Source: Parcubacteria group bacterium SW_6_46_9 (GTDB lineage Bacteria; Patescibacteriota; Minisyncoccia; Phycocordibacterales; SW-6-46-9). Taken from it: a stretch of DNA of 15,729 nt. A program made the position numbers and the translations under genes. Every line of letters starts with the position of its first letter. Position 1 is the stretch's first letter. Location of the stretch: the NCBI GenBank assembly GCA_003022255.1, contig PXPA01000035.1, forward strand, positions 1 through 15,729. Direction: 5' to 3'. Under the pieces are notes generated by a model. The model had not been told where the DNA came from and did not search any database. It saw nothing but the letters and a program-made list of their open reading frames with translations. Positions 1 through 6,777 of this stretch are shown here, one piece after another.

Positions 1-237
1 CCAGCGGTAGTCGCCACCGGAACCGGTAAAATACGTGGTAATATTCGGATAAATCGCGACGTTATGGTTCGGTATCGAACTCAGTGGTGAGTGATCCGGA
101 AGCTCATATTCTAATACATGCGAGAAAACACTATCTTGGGGTATAGTGCCCGTGTCTTTTTGGGAATCAGCAGTAGTTTGAGCATCCGCTCCAGGTATGA
201 TCATGCCCAAAACGATGACAAAACCAAGCAGGCGCAT
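1..237 (-). CDS. N-terminus of an exported protein, runs off the window
   Basis: An open frame of 79 codons reads from an ATG at 237 to the left edge without a stop, so only the N-terminus is present. The first 19 residues (MRLLGFVIVLGMIIPGADA) look like a Sec signal peptide: one Arg, a hydrophobic core, then an Ala-x-Ala type cleavage site. The following stretch is polar and rich in Ser, Thr and Asp, and the last visible part (IYPNITTYFTGSGGDYRW) is Gly/aromatic. I do not recognise the family; a secreted cell-wall or surface protein is a guess. It is divergent from the DoxX gene. No Shine-Dalgarno sequence is visible upstream. Confidence 0.6.
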   Translation of the reverse strand, partial: MRLLGFVIVLGMIIPGADAQTTADSQKDTGTIPQDSVFSHVLEYELPDHSPLSSIPNHNVAIYPNITTYFTGSGGDYRW

Positions 238-360
238 GGCAATCTATGGTTTTTTCTAGGAGAGTGCGTCTATCTTTAGCGTACAGGAGGTTTTCGGAAA
301 CTGCAATCAAAAACTCAGGCGTTACGCTCTGCACGTATTAATTCTTTAAACCAAAAATGC

Positions 361-441
361 GCTACCGCGTAGCCATAAGTAGAAACTCTCGCACCTAACT
401 CTTGAGCTGTGTGAGCTGCGGAGGCTCACACTAAAGTTTCT
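361..441. other. Structured intergenic stretch, possible small RNA
   Basis: The 296-base gap 238-533 has no convincing ORF but holds stacked inverted repeats. GCTAC/GTAGC with a 3-base loop lies at 361-373. AGAAACT at 381-387 matches AGTTTCT at 435-441. Nested inside is a perfect 8-bp hairpin, GTGTGAGC at 409-416 with GCTCACAC at 424-431. Read on the minus strand, the 361-373 hairpin comes last and is followed within two bases by a run of T, like a small intrinsic terminator. A short minus-strand RNA ending near 350 is therefore possible. It is not a tRNA: there is no T-arm and it is too short. No RNA family is recognised. Confidence 0.25.
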
Positions 442-489
442 TGCAGAAATTTACTGACAAAATCAACACCTACTTACCTTGCCCATAAA

Positions 490-518
490 TTGAATGCTAT
501 TATATAGGTGTTTATACG
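490..518 (+). promoter_or_regulatory. Possible promoter of the DoxX gene
   Basis: TTGAAT at 490-495 and TATACG at 513-518 are separated by 17 bases. Transcription would start near 525, leaving a leader of about nine bases before the ATG at 534. Both boxes match consensus at four of six positions, and the region is generally AT-rich, so a chance match is possible. Confidence 0.3.
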
Positions 519-533
519 TTTAATATGTAAGTT

Positions 534-1010
534 ATGCCAGATCACAAGCAATTAAAGTTAAAACTACAAAAATTTGCGCCGACGGTTTTGCGGTTTGCGT
601 TAGGTGTTGTGTTTCTTGTCCACGGATACCAGAAATTAATCATGCAAGGGTTTGGTGGTGTCGGCGACTTCTTTGCCGGTCTCGGTATTCCGCTAGCGAT
701 GTTCTTTGCCTATGTCGTTACCCTCGTTGAATTTTTGGGTGGCATGTTCCTTATCTTGGGTATTTTGGTGCGGTGGTCGTCAGCACTACTTGCAATTGTC
801 ATGGCGGTGGCGACCTTTGTTGTTCATCTTCCCAACGGTTTTACCGGAGACGGTGGCTTTGAATGGACCTTCGTGCTATTTTTTGCGTTAGTGTCACTCA
901 TGTTATCCGGCCCAGGCGCGTGGAGCCTTTACTCTCATGGATGTGATTGCCATGGTACATGTAGTTGTGATCACGACAATAAAAACCCCGCTGACGAACA
1001 ACATAGTTAG
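534..1010 (+). CDS. DoxX-family membrane protein with a Cys/His-rich tail
   Basis: This is a 158-residue inner-membrane protein of the DoxX/DUF6790-like group, with four predicted membrane segments at about 15-31, 50-76, 82-98 and 112-128. The family signatures are visible: RFALGVVFLVHGYQKL early, and VEFLGGMFLILGILVRW in the second segment. DoxX proteins are linked to quinone- or thiol-related redox chemistry in some bacteria, but the role of most members is unknown. The C-terminal tail is unusual. Residues 135-147 (HGCDCHGTCSCDH) carry Cys137, Cys139, Cys143 and Cys145 plus three His, which looks like a metal-binding or redox motif. Its end is separated by about 150 bases from the convergent biosynthetic operon. 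No Shine-Dalgarno sequence precedes the ATG. Confidence 0.85.
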   Translation: MPDHKQLKLKLQKFAPTVLRFALGVVFLVHGYQKLIMQGFGGVGDFFAGLGIPLAMFFAYVVTLVEFLGGMFLILGILVRWSSALLAIVMAVATFVVHLPNGFTGDGGFEWTFVLFFALVSLMLSGPGAWSLYSHGCDCHGTCSCDHDNKNPADEQHS

Positions 1011-1031
1011 CCGCGATCTCATCAGCCTACG

Positions 1032-1148
1032 CTAAAAACGACCTTCGAGGGCTTGGTAATTTTCGTCACTACGCTTCGCATAGGCCAGCGGTTTGTCATC
1101 GCACGAACGCCAAAACGGTGCCTGCATGTCATTAGCCAGCCATAACAT
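1032..1148 (-). CDS. Possible 38-residue ORF in frame behind the dehydrogenase stop
   Basis: An ATG at 1148 opens 38 codons ending in TAG at 1032. The peptide is polar with a natural composition and includes FWRSCDDKPLAYAKRSDENY. It is in the same frame as the acyl-CoA dehydrogenase-like gene: TAA, then CCT CGA CAC ATG. It could therefore be a small last gene of the operon, a readthrough extension or the relic of a longer C-terminal domain. No ribosome-binding site is seen. The dehydrogenase is already full length without it. A chance open frame is quite possible. Confidence 0.3.
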   Translation of the reverse strand: MLWLANDMQAPFWRSCDDKPLAYAKRSDENYQALEGRF

Positions 1149-1157
1149 GTGTCGAGG

Positions 1158-2315
1158 TTATATTTGCATATGTTTTGATAATAAATCACGCATAACCTCA
1201 GGAGTTCCGGCTGCAAAAGTAAATGCTTGGGAGTCACGTAGTATGTGAGATATCCACGAGTCTGCCAAAAAGGATCTGGCACCGTGTAGGTGAGCACATC
1301 GAGATATAATATCCTGGGCTGTTTGGTAGGCGTGGATTTTCAACATAAGAATCTCCTCGTCTACACCATCTCCTTGTTGATACGCAGCGCACGTATTGTA
1401 GGTAAACTGACGAGCCGACTCTAGCTTTGCGCGCATCTCCACAAGTCGGTGGCGGATTACCTGTTTTTCTGTTAGCGGCTTCTGATAACGATTAGTTTCC
1501 TGTAAATAATCAAGTGTTCGTTCGAGAACCTGATCAGCCAGGGCAACTACAGCCACAGCTCCAATCAGTCGCTCCCGTTGTAATCCATCAAGCAAGTAAG
1601 GTAAACCGCGAGATTTTTGGCCGAGCAGTTGGTCTTCTGGCACCACAACGTCGGAAAAAGATAGGTATCCGGTGTCGCCCGTCTTTAATCCAATTGTATC
1701 CAAATGCTTTTGTTTTACACCAGACAGGCTTGTGTCAACCAAAATGAGGCTTAGCGACCAAGGGCCGTTATCAGCGGTCTTTTCTTTTGTGGTTTTAGCC
1801 AACACAATCACATAATCGGCCACTGACCCATTGGTGATATACTGCTTCTCCCCATTTAAAACAAAAGAGTTGTTTCCTGCCCTTGCTTCTGTGGAGATGT
1901 TAACCATGTCAGACCCACTGGTCGGTTCAGTAGCAGCCAGACCGAAATAATATTCACCAGCTATAGCTGAAGTGAGTATATCTTTTTGTTTTGCTCCCTT
2001 GGCAAGATCTTTGAGGAGCGGAATTAACATATTAGTCTGTGCCAAAACAGACAGGGTCCAGCCAGTAACACCACATCGAGCTAACTCTTCAGCCAATACA
2101 ACCTCATGCCAAAAATCCCGTCCACCCCCACCCAATTCAGTCGGTTGGGAAATACCTAAAAAACCTTTATCTCCGCACAGTTTGAGTAGGTGCTCAGGAA
2201 ACACACCTTCTTTCCGCCAACTGTCTGCCTTTGATGTAATATGCTCTTCGATCATGTCTTGAACGCTTCGGCGAAAAGCAGTGTGAGTATCATCCTGTAG
2301 TATGGACGGTTTCAT
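1158..2315 (-). CDS. Acyl-CoA dehydrogenase-fold flavoenzyme, probably acting on a carrier-bound substrate
   Basis: The 385-residue protein has normal family length. It has the helical N-domain (about 1-120), the beta domain with LAATEPTSGSD (126-135) and KQYITNG (157-163), the segment TGDTGYLSFSDVVVP (212-226), and the C-terminal helical domain. This predicts FAD-dependent alpha,beta-dehydrogenation of a thioester. The usual catalytic Glu of the YEGT motif is Ala369 (FAAGT). Glu248 in LQRERL lies where isovaleryl-CoA and long-chain acyl-CoA dehydrogenases place theirs, so activity is probably retained. No electron-transfer flavoprotein gene is in the window. The gene starts two bases after the upstream carrier protein ends, which suggests a carrier-bound substrate. 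Known relatives such as the prolyl-carrier dehydrogenases RedW and PltE act this way. The actual substrate is unknown. Confidence 0.9.
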   Translation of the reverse strand: MKPSILQDDTHTAFRRSVQDMIEEHITSKADSWRKEGVFPEHLLKLCGDKGFLGISQPTELGGGGRDFWHEVVLAEELARCGVTGWTLSVLAQTNMLIPLLKDLAKGAKQKDILTSAIAGEYYFGLAATEPTSGSDMVNISTEARAGNNSFVLNGEKQYITNGSVADYVIVLAKTTKEKTADNGPWSLSLILVDTSLSGVKQKHLDTIGLKTGDTGYLSFSDVVVPEDQLLGQKSRGLPYLLDGLQRERLIGAVAVVALADQVLERTLDYLQETNRYQKPLTEKQVIRHRLVEMRAKLESARQFTYNTCAAYQQGDGVDEEILMLKIHAYQTAQDIISRCAHLHGARSFLADSWISHILRDSQAFTFAAGTPEVMRDLLSKHMQI

Positions 2316-2317
2316 GC

Positions 2318-2581
2318 TTAAAATGCATCAAGAGAATTGTCATCTTTCTCGGCAGCGTCGCCTGCGTGATCCTCCACATAAGCGACAATTTCATCGATTG
2401 TTGTAACCTGATCTAACTCTTGAGGTTGAACTGACACGTTGTACTTTGACCGTAAAACTGAAATAAGCTCAACCAAGTCCATCGAGTTTTGTGTAATGTC
2501 TTCGATGTTTGTATCACCGGAAATTGTTCCGTCCTGAATATAAAGTGTCTCTTGAATTGTATTGATGATGTCTTTTCTCAT
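2318..2581 (-). CDS. Acyl/peptidyl carrier protein 1
   Basis: An 87-residue acidic four-helix carrier protein. The phosphopantetheine attachment site is Ser33 in QNSMDLVEL (31-39), with Asn rather than the more usual Asp before the Ser. The remaining helices (residues 40-73) have normal spacing. The C-terminus after residue 73 is an acidic, probably disordered tail. It should be activated by the PPTase at the head of the operon. Its ATG overlaps the stop of the di-iron gene by one base (TAATG), and the dehydrogenase follows two bases after its own stop. It is probably the platform for the neighbouring di-iron and flavin oxidations, whereas carrier 2 is paired with the amino acid ligase. That division of labour is inferred from gene order only. 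Confidence 0.88.
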   Translation of the reverse strand: MRKDIINTIQETLYIQDGTISGDTNIEDITQNSMDLVELISVLRSKYNVSVQPQELDQVTTIDEIVAYVEDHAGDAAEKDDNSLDAF

Positions 2582-3111
2582 TATCGAAACATACTAAAAG
2601 CGGGATGACTTTTCTCCAGTCGCGAGTAAATGTTTTCATCAATAGTTGCCAAATCTGACATAAGTTTATCTACCTCTTCCTGGTCTTCATAATTATCCAG
2701 CTCCTTTTTCACCCAACCTATATGTCCGGATTCGTCATCAATCATTTCTTGCAGAGCCTCTCTTATGCGCGGATGCACATTATCCATATCCCGATGCCGT
2801 TTAAAATGTTTGAGGGTGCGCTTTTCAAATGTTTGGGTAAGCGCCAGAATCTCCAAAGCATTTTTTGGTAATCCAAATTCTTTTCCGTATTCGGTCTGAT
2901 AGGTTCTTTCAACTTTAAGCGGAGTTTCTCCCAAATCTTCAATAACTTCAGTCCATAACCAGCCGTGCTCAGCTTCTTCGAGCGCGTGTTCAGTCAGCGG
3001 TGTTCGCAACCGATCAACATTAGTATGAATAGCCAGTTTACCAAACAGTACCGAACCAGCTAGCTCACAGGCTCGATAGTAACTTAGTATGTATAATTCG
3101 TCTTCATTCAT
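2581..3111 (-). CDS. Ferritin-like di-iron protein, 176 residues
   Basis: A single four-helix ferritin-like domain with a complete carboxylate-bridged di-iron ligand set in the expected order: Glu16 (helix 1), Glu46-x-x-His49 (helix 2, in EEAEHGWLW), Glu96 (helix 3) and Glu127-x-x-His130 (helix 4, in DDESGHIGWV). Proteins of this fold activate O2 for hydroxylation, desaturation or N-oxygenation, or act as ferritins or rubrerythrins. No rubredoxin domain is present. A position between another di-iron gene and a carrier protein argues for an oxygenase acting on a carrier-bound substrate rather than for iron storage. The substrate cannot be read from the sequence. It starts three bases after the previous gene, without a Shine-Dalgarno sequence. 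Confidence 0.8.
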   Translation of the reverse strand: MNEDELYILSYYRACELAGSVLFGKLAIHTNVDRLRTPLTEHALEEAEHGWLWTEVIEDLGETPLKVERTYQTEYGKEFGLPKNALEILALTQTFEKRTLKHFKRHRDMDNVHPRIREALQEMIDDESGHIGWVKKELDNYEDQEEVDKLMSDLATIDENIYSRLEKSHPAFSMFR

Positions 3112-3114
3112 AAT

Positions 3115-3798
3115 TTATATATCACTTAAATTATAACCAGTTAACTGCTTTACCATGTCATCAAGCTCTTGAATAGCTTCAATATTATCCTCCTTCACAT
3201 TTGAAACTTCAGAGAGGGCATACATACCAACATGCTCAAAGTCTTTAGCTAACTTTGCTACTCGTTCTTTCAGTTCTGTATCTTTATCAATGCGCTTATC
3301 CAAAAGATCATACCCAAACTGAGAGTGGCTCACCTCCTCATTGGCTAATCGTGGCAACATTCCAGCCAGTACCGGCTCGTCAGTTCGTTCTGCTAAATCA
3401 GAAAAGAAGTAAGCTGCAAAATGTTCGGTAATCATAAAATTTACCAGCTCCTCAATTGGGTCTTCGACAGCATCGTCCTTCTCTTCAGCCCGGAGAGAGA
3501 CCACCTCCTCTTCGGTCACCGGTCGATAATCCACAATATCCAAGTATCGTTTGAGAATTCGGTAGTGTGTGAAAGCCTCAAAAGCTTCGATGGATATAAC
3601 CGATGTGGCATCAACATCATCCCAGAATAATTCCATCATCTTACCAGTGTAGACAGCAAAGTATGATTCGATTAAACAGGCCTCTCGAAGCAAGTCAAGT
3701 AACTCTGTGTCCTGTTTCGCCACCTCGGGATCAATTGCATCCCAGTTACAGCGAGAGTCTAATATTTTCCCTTCGACTTTTTGTAGTGAGTCAATCAT
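3115..3798 (-). CDS. Second ferritin-like di-iron protein, acyl-ACP-desaturase-like
   Basis: The 227-residue, mostly helical protein has a ferritin-like core at about residues 35-170. Candidate ligands are Glu44 (helix 1), Glu71/Glu74 with His78 (helix 2, in EAFEAFTHYR), Glu125 (helix 3) and Glu155-x-x-His158 (helix 4, in LANEEVSHSQFGYDLL). The last block resembles the final Glu/His helix of soluble stearoyl-ACP desaturases. Helix 2 lacks a clean ExxH because its Glu and His are four apart, so the site may be remodelled. Likely roles are desaturation or hydroxylation of a carrier-bound acyl group, or N-oxygenation. The ATG overlaps the methyltransferase stop by four bases (ATGA). Its sequence differs from that of the next gene, so the pair is not a recent duplication. 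Confidence 0.72.
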   Translation of the reverse strand: MIDSLQKVEGKILDSRCNWDAIDPEVAKQDTELLDLLREACLIESYFAVYTGKMMELFWDDVDATSVISIEAFEAFTHYRILKRYLDIVDYRPVTEEEVVSLRAEEKDDAVEDPIEELVNFMITEHFAAYFFSDLAERTDEPVLAGMLPRLANEEVSHSQFGYDLLDKRIDKDTELKERVAKLAKDFEHVGMYALSEVSNVKEDNIEAIQELDDMVKQLTGYNLSDI

Positions 3799-4628
3799 TT
3801 TTGTGCAATTACCATTGTTTGTAATCCTGTATCGTCTTCGTACGTTCGATGGTCAGAAAATCCAGCCTGTTTTATAAGCATTTCTAACTTGGCAGTACTT
3901 CTGTAATTAGTATGTAATTCAGCCAACTGACGCATTAAGAAGTCAGATAGTCGGTGTGGTCGCATTCCTGACGTGTAGAACAAGCCTTGATTTTTAAGCT
4001 TCTCTCGCACTAGTTTATAAAACTGAAGCGTTTCCGAATCATCAAGAAACTCCGTGAACCCTGTACTTACAATCATATCATAATGAGGCTGGTAACTCTC
4101 ATGGTTAAAAGCATCACCGGCATAAAACTGAGCCGAAGCGTGTAGTTCATTTTCGGCATGCTGTTGTAGTGATGTCAGCAAATCAGCATTTAGGTCAAGG
4201 CCGTGCCATCTCACTTGCTCTATAGCAGTGTGATCGTTTTTCTGTCGCAACTCAGCATCAACTTCAAATATTTCCCGGCCGAGTCCACAGGGTACAAACA
4301 AAATATCAATTTCTCTGTGATGTTTTCGGTCTTGAATTACGTTGTGCACTTCTTGTTTGGCATTGTGATAGCGGGCTCTGAAAGCTTGAGCGGATGGTAG
4401 TCGCAAAAGTAGTGCGTCAAGTAAGTATCCAACACCCCACGTCCCCTGTGGAGTTTGGCCGTAAATGTGATCAGCAAATTCATGGCTCCCGGAATTTTCT
4501 ATACCTTCACGAGCTAACTTACTTGTCCGCAATAAGTGATATAACGGAATTAAGTGGTAACTACCTTCTTTTTTAAGGCGTTCTGGAATTGAGGTCGATT
4601 CTCTTGTTTGGTTATGAAAATTACTCAT
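3795..4628 (-). CDS. Class I SAM-dependent methyltransferase
   Basis: A Rossmann-fold methyltransferase of 277 residues from the preferred start. Motif I is ILFVPCGLGREI (109-120), the ribose-binding acid is in HGLDLN (about Asp145), and GDAF (171-174) and MIVSTG (185-190) follow. Residues 1-105 form an extra helical N-domain with YGQTPQGTWGVGYLLDALLL, seen in some methyltransferases of secondary metabolism that act on bulky or carrier-bound substrates. I prefer the ATG at 4628, which overlaps the ligase stop by eight bases (ATGAGTAA). The longer frame to 4652 begins with TTG and overlaps by 32 bases. The target atom (C, N or O) is not predictable from the sequence. Confidence 0.85.
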   Translation of the reverse strand: MSNFHNQTRESTSIPERLKKEGSYHLIPLYHLLRTSKLAREGIENSGSHEFADHIYGQTPQGTWGVGYLLDALLLRLPSAQAFRARYHNAKQEVHNVIQDRKHHREIDILFVPCGLGREIFEVDAELRQKNDHTAIEQVRWHGLDLNADLLTSLQQHAENELHASAQFYAGDAFNHESYQPHYDMIVSTGFTEFLDDSETLQFYKLVREKLKNQGLFYTSGMRPHRLSDFLMRQLAELHTNYRSTAKLEMLIKQAGFSDHRTYEDDTGLQTMVIAQK

Positions 4629-5388
4629 TTTGCAGTATGTCACAGGATACAATTCGCTCTATACCAAACGCCAAACAAGCTGACCAGCACGGTTCTCCAG
4701 CTGAATCAGTAATGTTGAAACGACGACCAAAGTAGTCCTGATGAAGGTTTATAGATGCTACCGGTATATTTGAATTATCAATCGCAACAAGAAATTCGTG
4801 TTTTAAATCCTTGAGTTTTTGCATATAGCGAGCACCGCTGTTTTCTCCCAGGAAGAAGGCGTCGTTCGCTGAGTCTATTTTGACCGGCATGTTGTTTGCC
4901 CGGAACATTTCCTGAGCTGATTGCCGTAAAGAATCCCGGGCTGTTTTTATAGGCTTTTCACTCCCCAGTACAACAATCTCTGCCATAGTAAATGCTGACA
5001 GAACAAATGGTGGCTCCCACGCCTTAGACTCTTTTCGGCGACAACGAGATTGAATAAAATAAAAAACGGACTCATCCGTAAGTTGAGACGATTTTAATTG
5101 CGGATACAGATGCAAACATGTTGCTGGCGTTGCTTTTCGTTTCGTGGAGCCTTTTTCACTTTCTTCTGAACATTCGATTATATGGTGAGGAAACCGGTCA
5201 GTATATTCGGCTGTATTGAGAACAGACTCAGAAATGCAAGTAGAAGATTCGGCTGTCTGTGCAGAAAAACCAGTTGCCAGTTTCTTGATGGCTGACTGCC
5301 AAGTTGTAAATAAATTCTGGGCAGACCCGGATAACTGCGGCTCATAATCATTGGAAATGCGAAATCCGTGTGCTCGTAATTTATCCAT
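4621..5388 (-). CDS. Amino acid:[carrier protein] ligase (class II seryl-tRNA-synthetase-like)
   Basis: It activates an amino acid as the adenylate and transfers it to a carrier-protein phosphopantetheine instead of a tRNA. The 255-residue protein keeps the class II catalytic core but no tRNA-binding arm. Visible features are a FPHH block (67-70), CLHLYP with Cys91, a motif-2-like RCRRKE (115-120), MAEIVVLG with Glu137, SANDAFF (173-179), NLHQDYFG (214-221) and CLAFGIER (238-245, motif 3). Cys91, Glu137 and Cys238 match the Cys/Glu/Cys zinc ligands of the characterised Bradyrhizobium and Agrobacterium enzymes, which use Gly or Ala. It is shorter than those enzymes, which have roughly 300 or more residues. 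I chose the ATG at 5388, giving the same eight-base overlap (ATGGATAA) as its neighbours; an ATG at 5409 is possible. Carrier 2 lies directly upstream and is the likely partner. Confidence 0.85.
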   Translation of the reverse strand: MDKLRAHGFRISNDYEPQLSGSAQNLFTTWQSAIKKLATGFSAQTAESSTCISESVLNTAEYTDRFPHHIIECSEESEKGSTKRKATPATCLHLYPQLKSSQLTDESVFYFIQSRCRRKESKAWEPPFVLSAFTMAEIVVLGSEKPIKTARDSLRQSAQEMFRANNMPVKIDSANDAFFLGENSGARYMQKLKDLKHEFLVAIDNSNIPVASINLHQDYFGRRFNITDSAGEPCWSACLAFGIERIVSCDILQNE

Positions 5389-5629
5389 CATATCCAGATA
5401 AAAAAACATTAGCCATTGTTTCTACCGACCGAAAGTTTTTCATTACGACTTGTTCATCCGGAATTTCTGCCCCCCTCTCTTCTTCAATAAACGAAATAAG
5501 GTCGAGGATGTTCATAGAGTCTATAATTCGCTCCTCAAATAGTGACATATTCGGAACAATCTCTCGATCACCAGACGCCAACTCTTCCTGAATAAAGGCT
5601 GTTAATTTTTCTTTGTGTGACTTACCCAT
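5381..5629 (-). CDS. Carrier protein 2, probable partner of the amino acid ligase
   Basis: An 82-residue carrier protein with Ser38 in RIIDSMNILDLI as the phosphopantetheine site and the usual helix pattern after it (IEEERGAEIPDEQV, then a final helix). It lies between the thioester reductase and the amino acid:[carrier protein] ligase and overlaps both by eight bases. In studied systems these ligases charge a dedicated carrier encoded next door, so this protein is the expected aminoacyl acceptor. Carriers 1 and 2 differ clearly in sequence. That suggests separate partners, not one interchangeable pool. Confidence 0.88.
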   Translation of the reverse strand: MGKSHKEKLTAFIQEELASGDREIVPNMSLFEERIIDSMNILDLISFIEEERGAEIPDEQVVMKNFRSVETMANVFLSGYDG

Positions 5630-6776
5630 GTTGAGACTTCTTACCCCACCCTGTCTTTACACAGTATAATACAACTTTCTGGTAATATTCTTGAATATGT
5701 GGCACTTCTTCGTTATATGTTGGTAGTACATTTTCGGTGTTTCGAGTAGAAAACGACTTTGGATAGTTAAGTTGATGAGCAAAAGATTCAAGGGCTGTTA
5801 AAACATTGTGAAGTAAAGGATTGTTGGCTTCTCGAGCTGTCTCCATAAAAAGTGAGAATGATTCTGGAGGTGCAATTGTGGGTTTAGGGTGCTGCTTAGC
5901 CTTCCACTCCGGATCAGCTTCTGCTAGGGCTGCATAGCTTTTATCGATTACTTCTTGCAATGAATATGACTTGTTTTTTCCTGAAACAATATGAAATACC
6001 AATTCGTCGCTAGCTCCCGCCATAAACAGCTTAAAGATAGTAGTAGCTGAGTAATCAGAGGCAATGAGATCAACCGTGTACTCCGGCGTACCAGGGATCA
6101 TCGAAGCCAGGCCAAGATACATAACTCTTAGTGTCTGATGAGGAGCAGTAAAATGACTCACTACTCCGGTTTCACTGTGTCCGATTACTGTGGACAACCG
6201 ATAAATACTGACTGGTAGGGTATCGACCCGACTAGCTACAAGCTGTTCAGCTTCAAATTTTGATTGTTCGTACGTGTTGGCAAACCCGGCTGAGTTTTCA
6301 CTCTTTACTGTTTCAATAATCTCCCCAGTTCTTTTTCCGCTTACATAGACTGTGCTCAAAAATCCTAAATGCACAAGATTGCTACACTTTTCTGCTAGAG
6401 CAATTATCTCCGCCGTACCATCACAATTAATTTTCCGCGCTTCCGATAGCGGTAAATCAAATTGTGTGGAGGCGGCGCAATGAAGAATATGCGTAACTTC
6501 AGCGATAAGATGCTGATACTTGTCTTTACTCATTCCGAGATGTTTCTTGGTGATGCTGCCGTGAAATCGCTGGACACGATCGGTGTACTTTTCAGGCTCA
6601 TCAATACCACAGTAAGAACGCAAAATGTCAGTCAATGTCATCTCGGACGCTGTCTCGTGCAGCAGAATATAGATATTCCAGTCCGATTCTTTTAAAAAGA
6701 GTCGGACCAACTGACTTCCGATCATGCCAACCGGGCCAGTAATAAACACTGTTGGAGTTGTTGACTTCTTTGACAT
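5622..6776 (-). CDS. NAD(P)H-dependent thioester reductase (extended SDR, Male-sterility/NAD_binding_4 type)
   Basis: The protein has 384 residues from the preferred ATG at 6776, one base after the upstream stop. The N-terminal Rossmann motif TGPVGMIGSQL (13-23) gives nucleotide binding. HCAAST (about 99-104), FLSTVYVSG (139-147) and YEQSK (Tyr169, Lys173) form the short-chain dehydrogenase active site. The family matches the reductase domains that release carrier-bound products as aldehydes or alcohols in polyketide and peptide assembly lines, and fatty acyl-CoA reductases. A free-standing form next to a carrier suggests off-loading by reduction. The C-terminal third (from about residue 260) is the variable substrate domain. 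A longer frame reaching 6845 only overlaps the KAS gene and is rejected. Confidence 0.85.
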   Translation of the reverse strand: MSKKSTTPTVFITGPVGMIGSQLVRLFLKESDWNIYILLHETASEMTLTDILRSYCGIDEPEKYTDRVQRFHGSITKKHLGMSKDKYQHLIAEVTHILHCAASTQFDLPLSEARKINCDGTAEIIALAEKCSNLVHLGFLSTVYVSGKRTGEIIETVKSENSAGFANTYEQSKFEAEQLVASRVDTLPVSIYRLSTVIGHSETGVVSHFTAPHQTLRVMYLGLASMIPGTPEYTVDLIASDYSATTIFKLFMAGASDELVFHIVSGKNKSYSLQEVIDKSYAALAEADPEWKAKQHPKPTIAPPESFSLFMETAREANNPLLHNVLTALESFAHQLNYPKSFSTRNTENVLPTYNEEVPHIQEYYQKVVLYCVKTGWGKKSQHG

Positions 6777-6777
6777 A

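Noticed and set aside
1022..1297. 91-codon minus-strand frame at the end of the dehydrogenase gene
   Set aside because: It overlaps the dehydrogenase in another frame, and its composition is not protein-like; the in-frame 38-codon ORF is the better reading of the tail.
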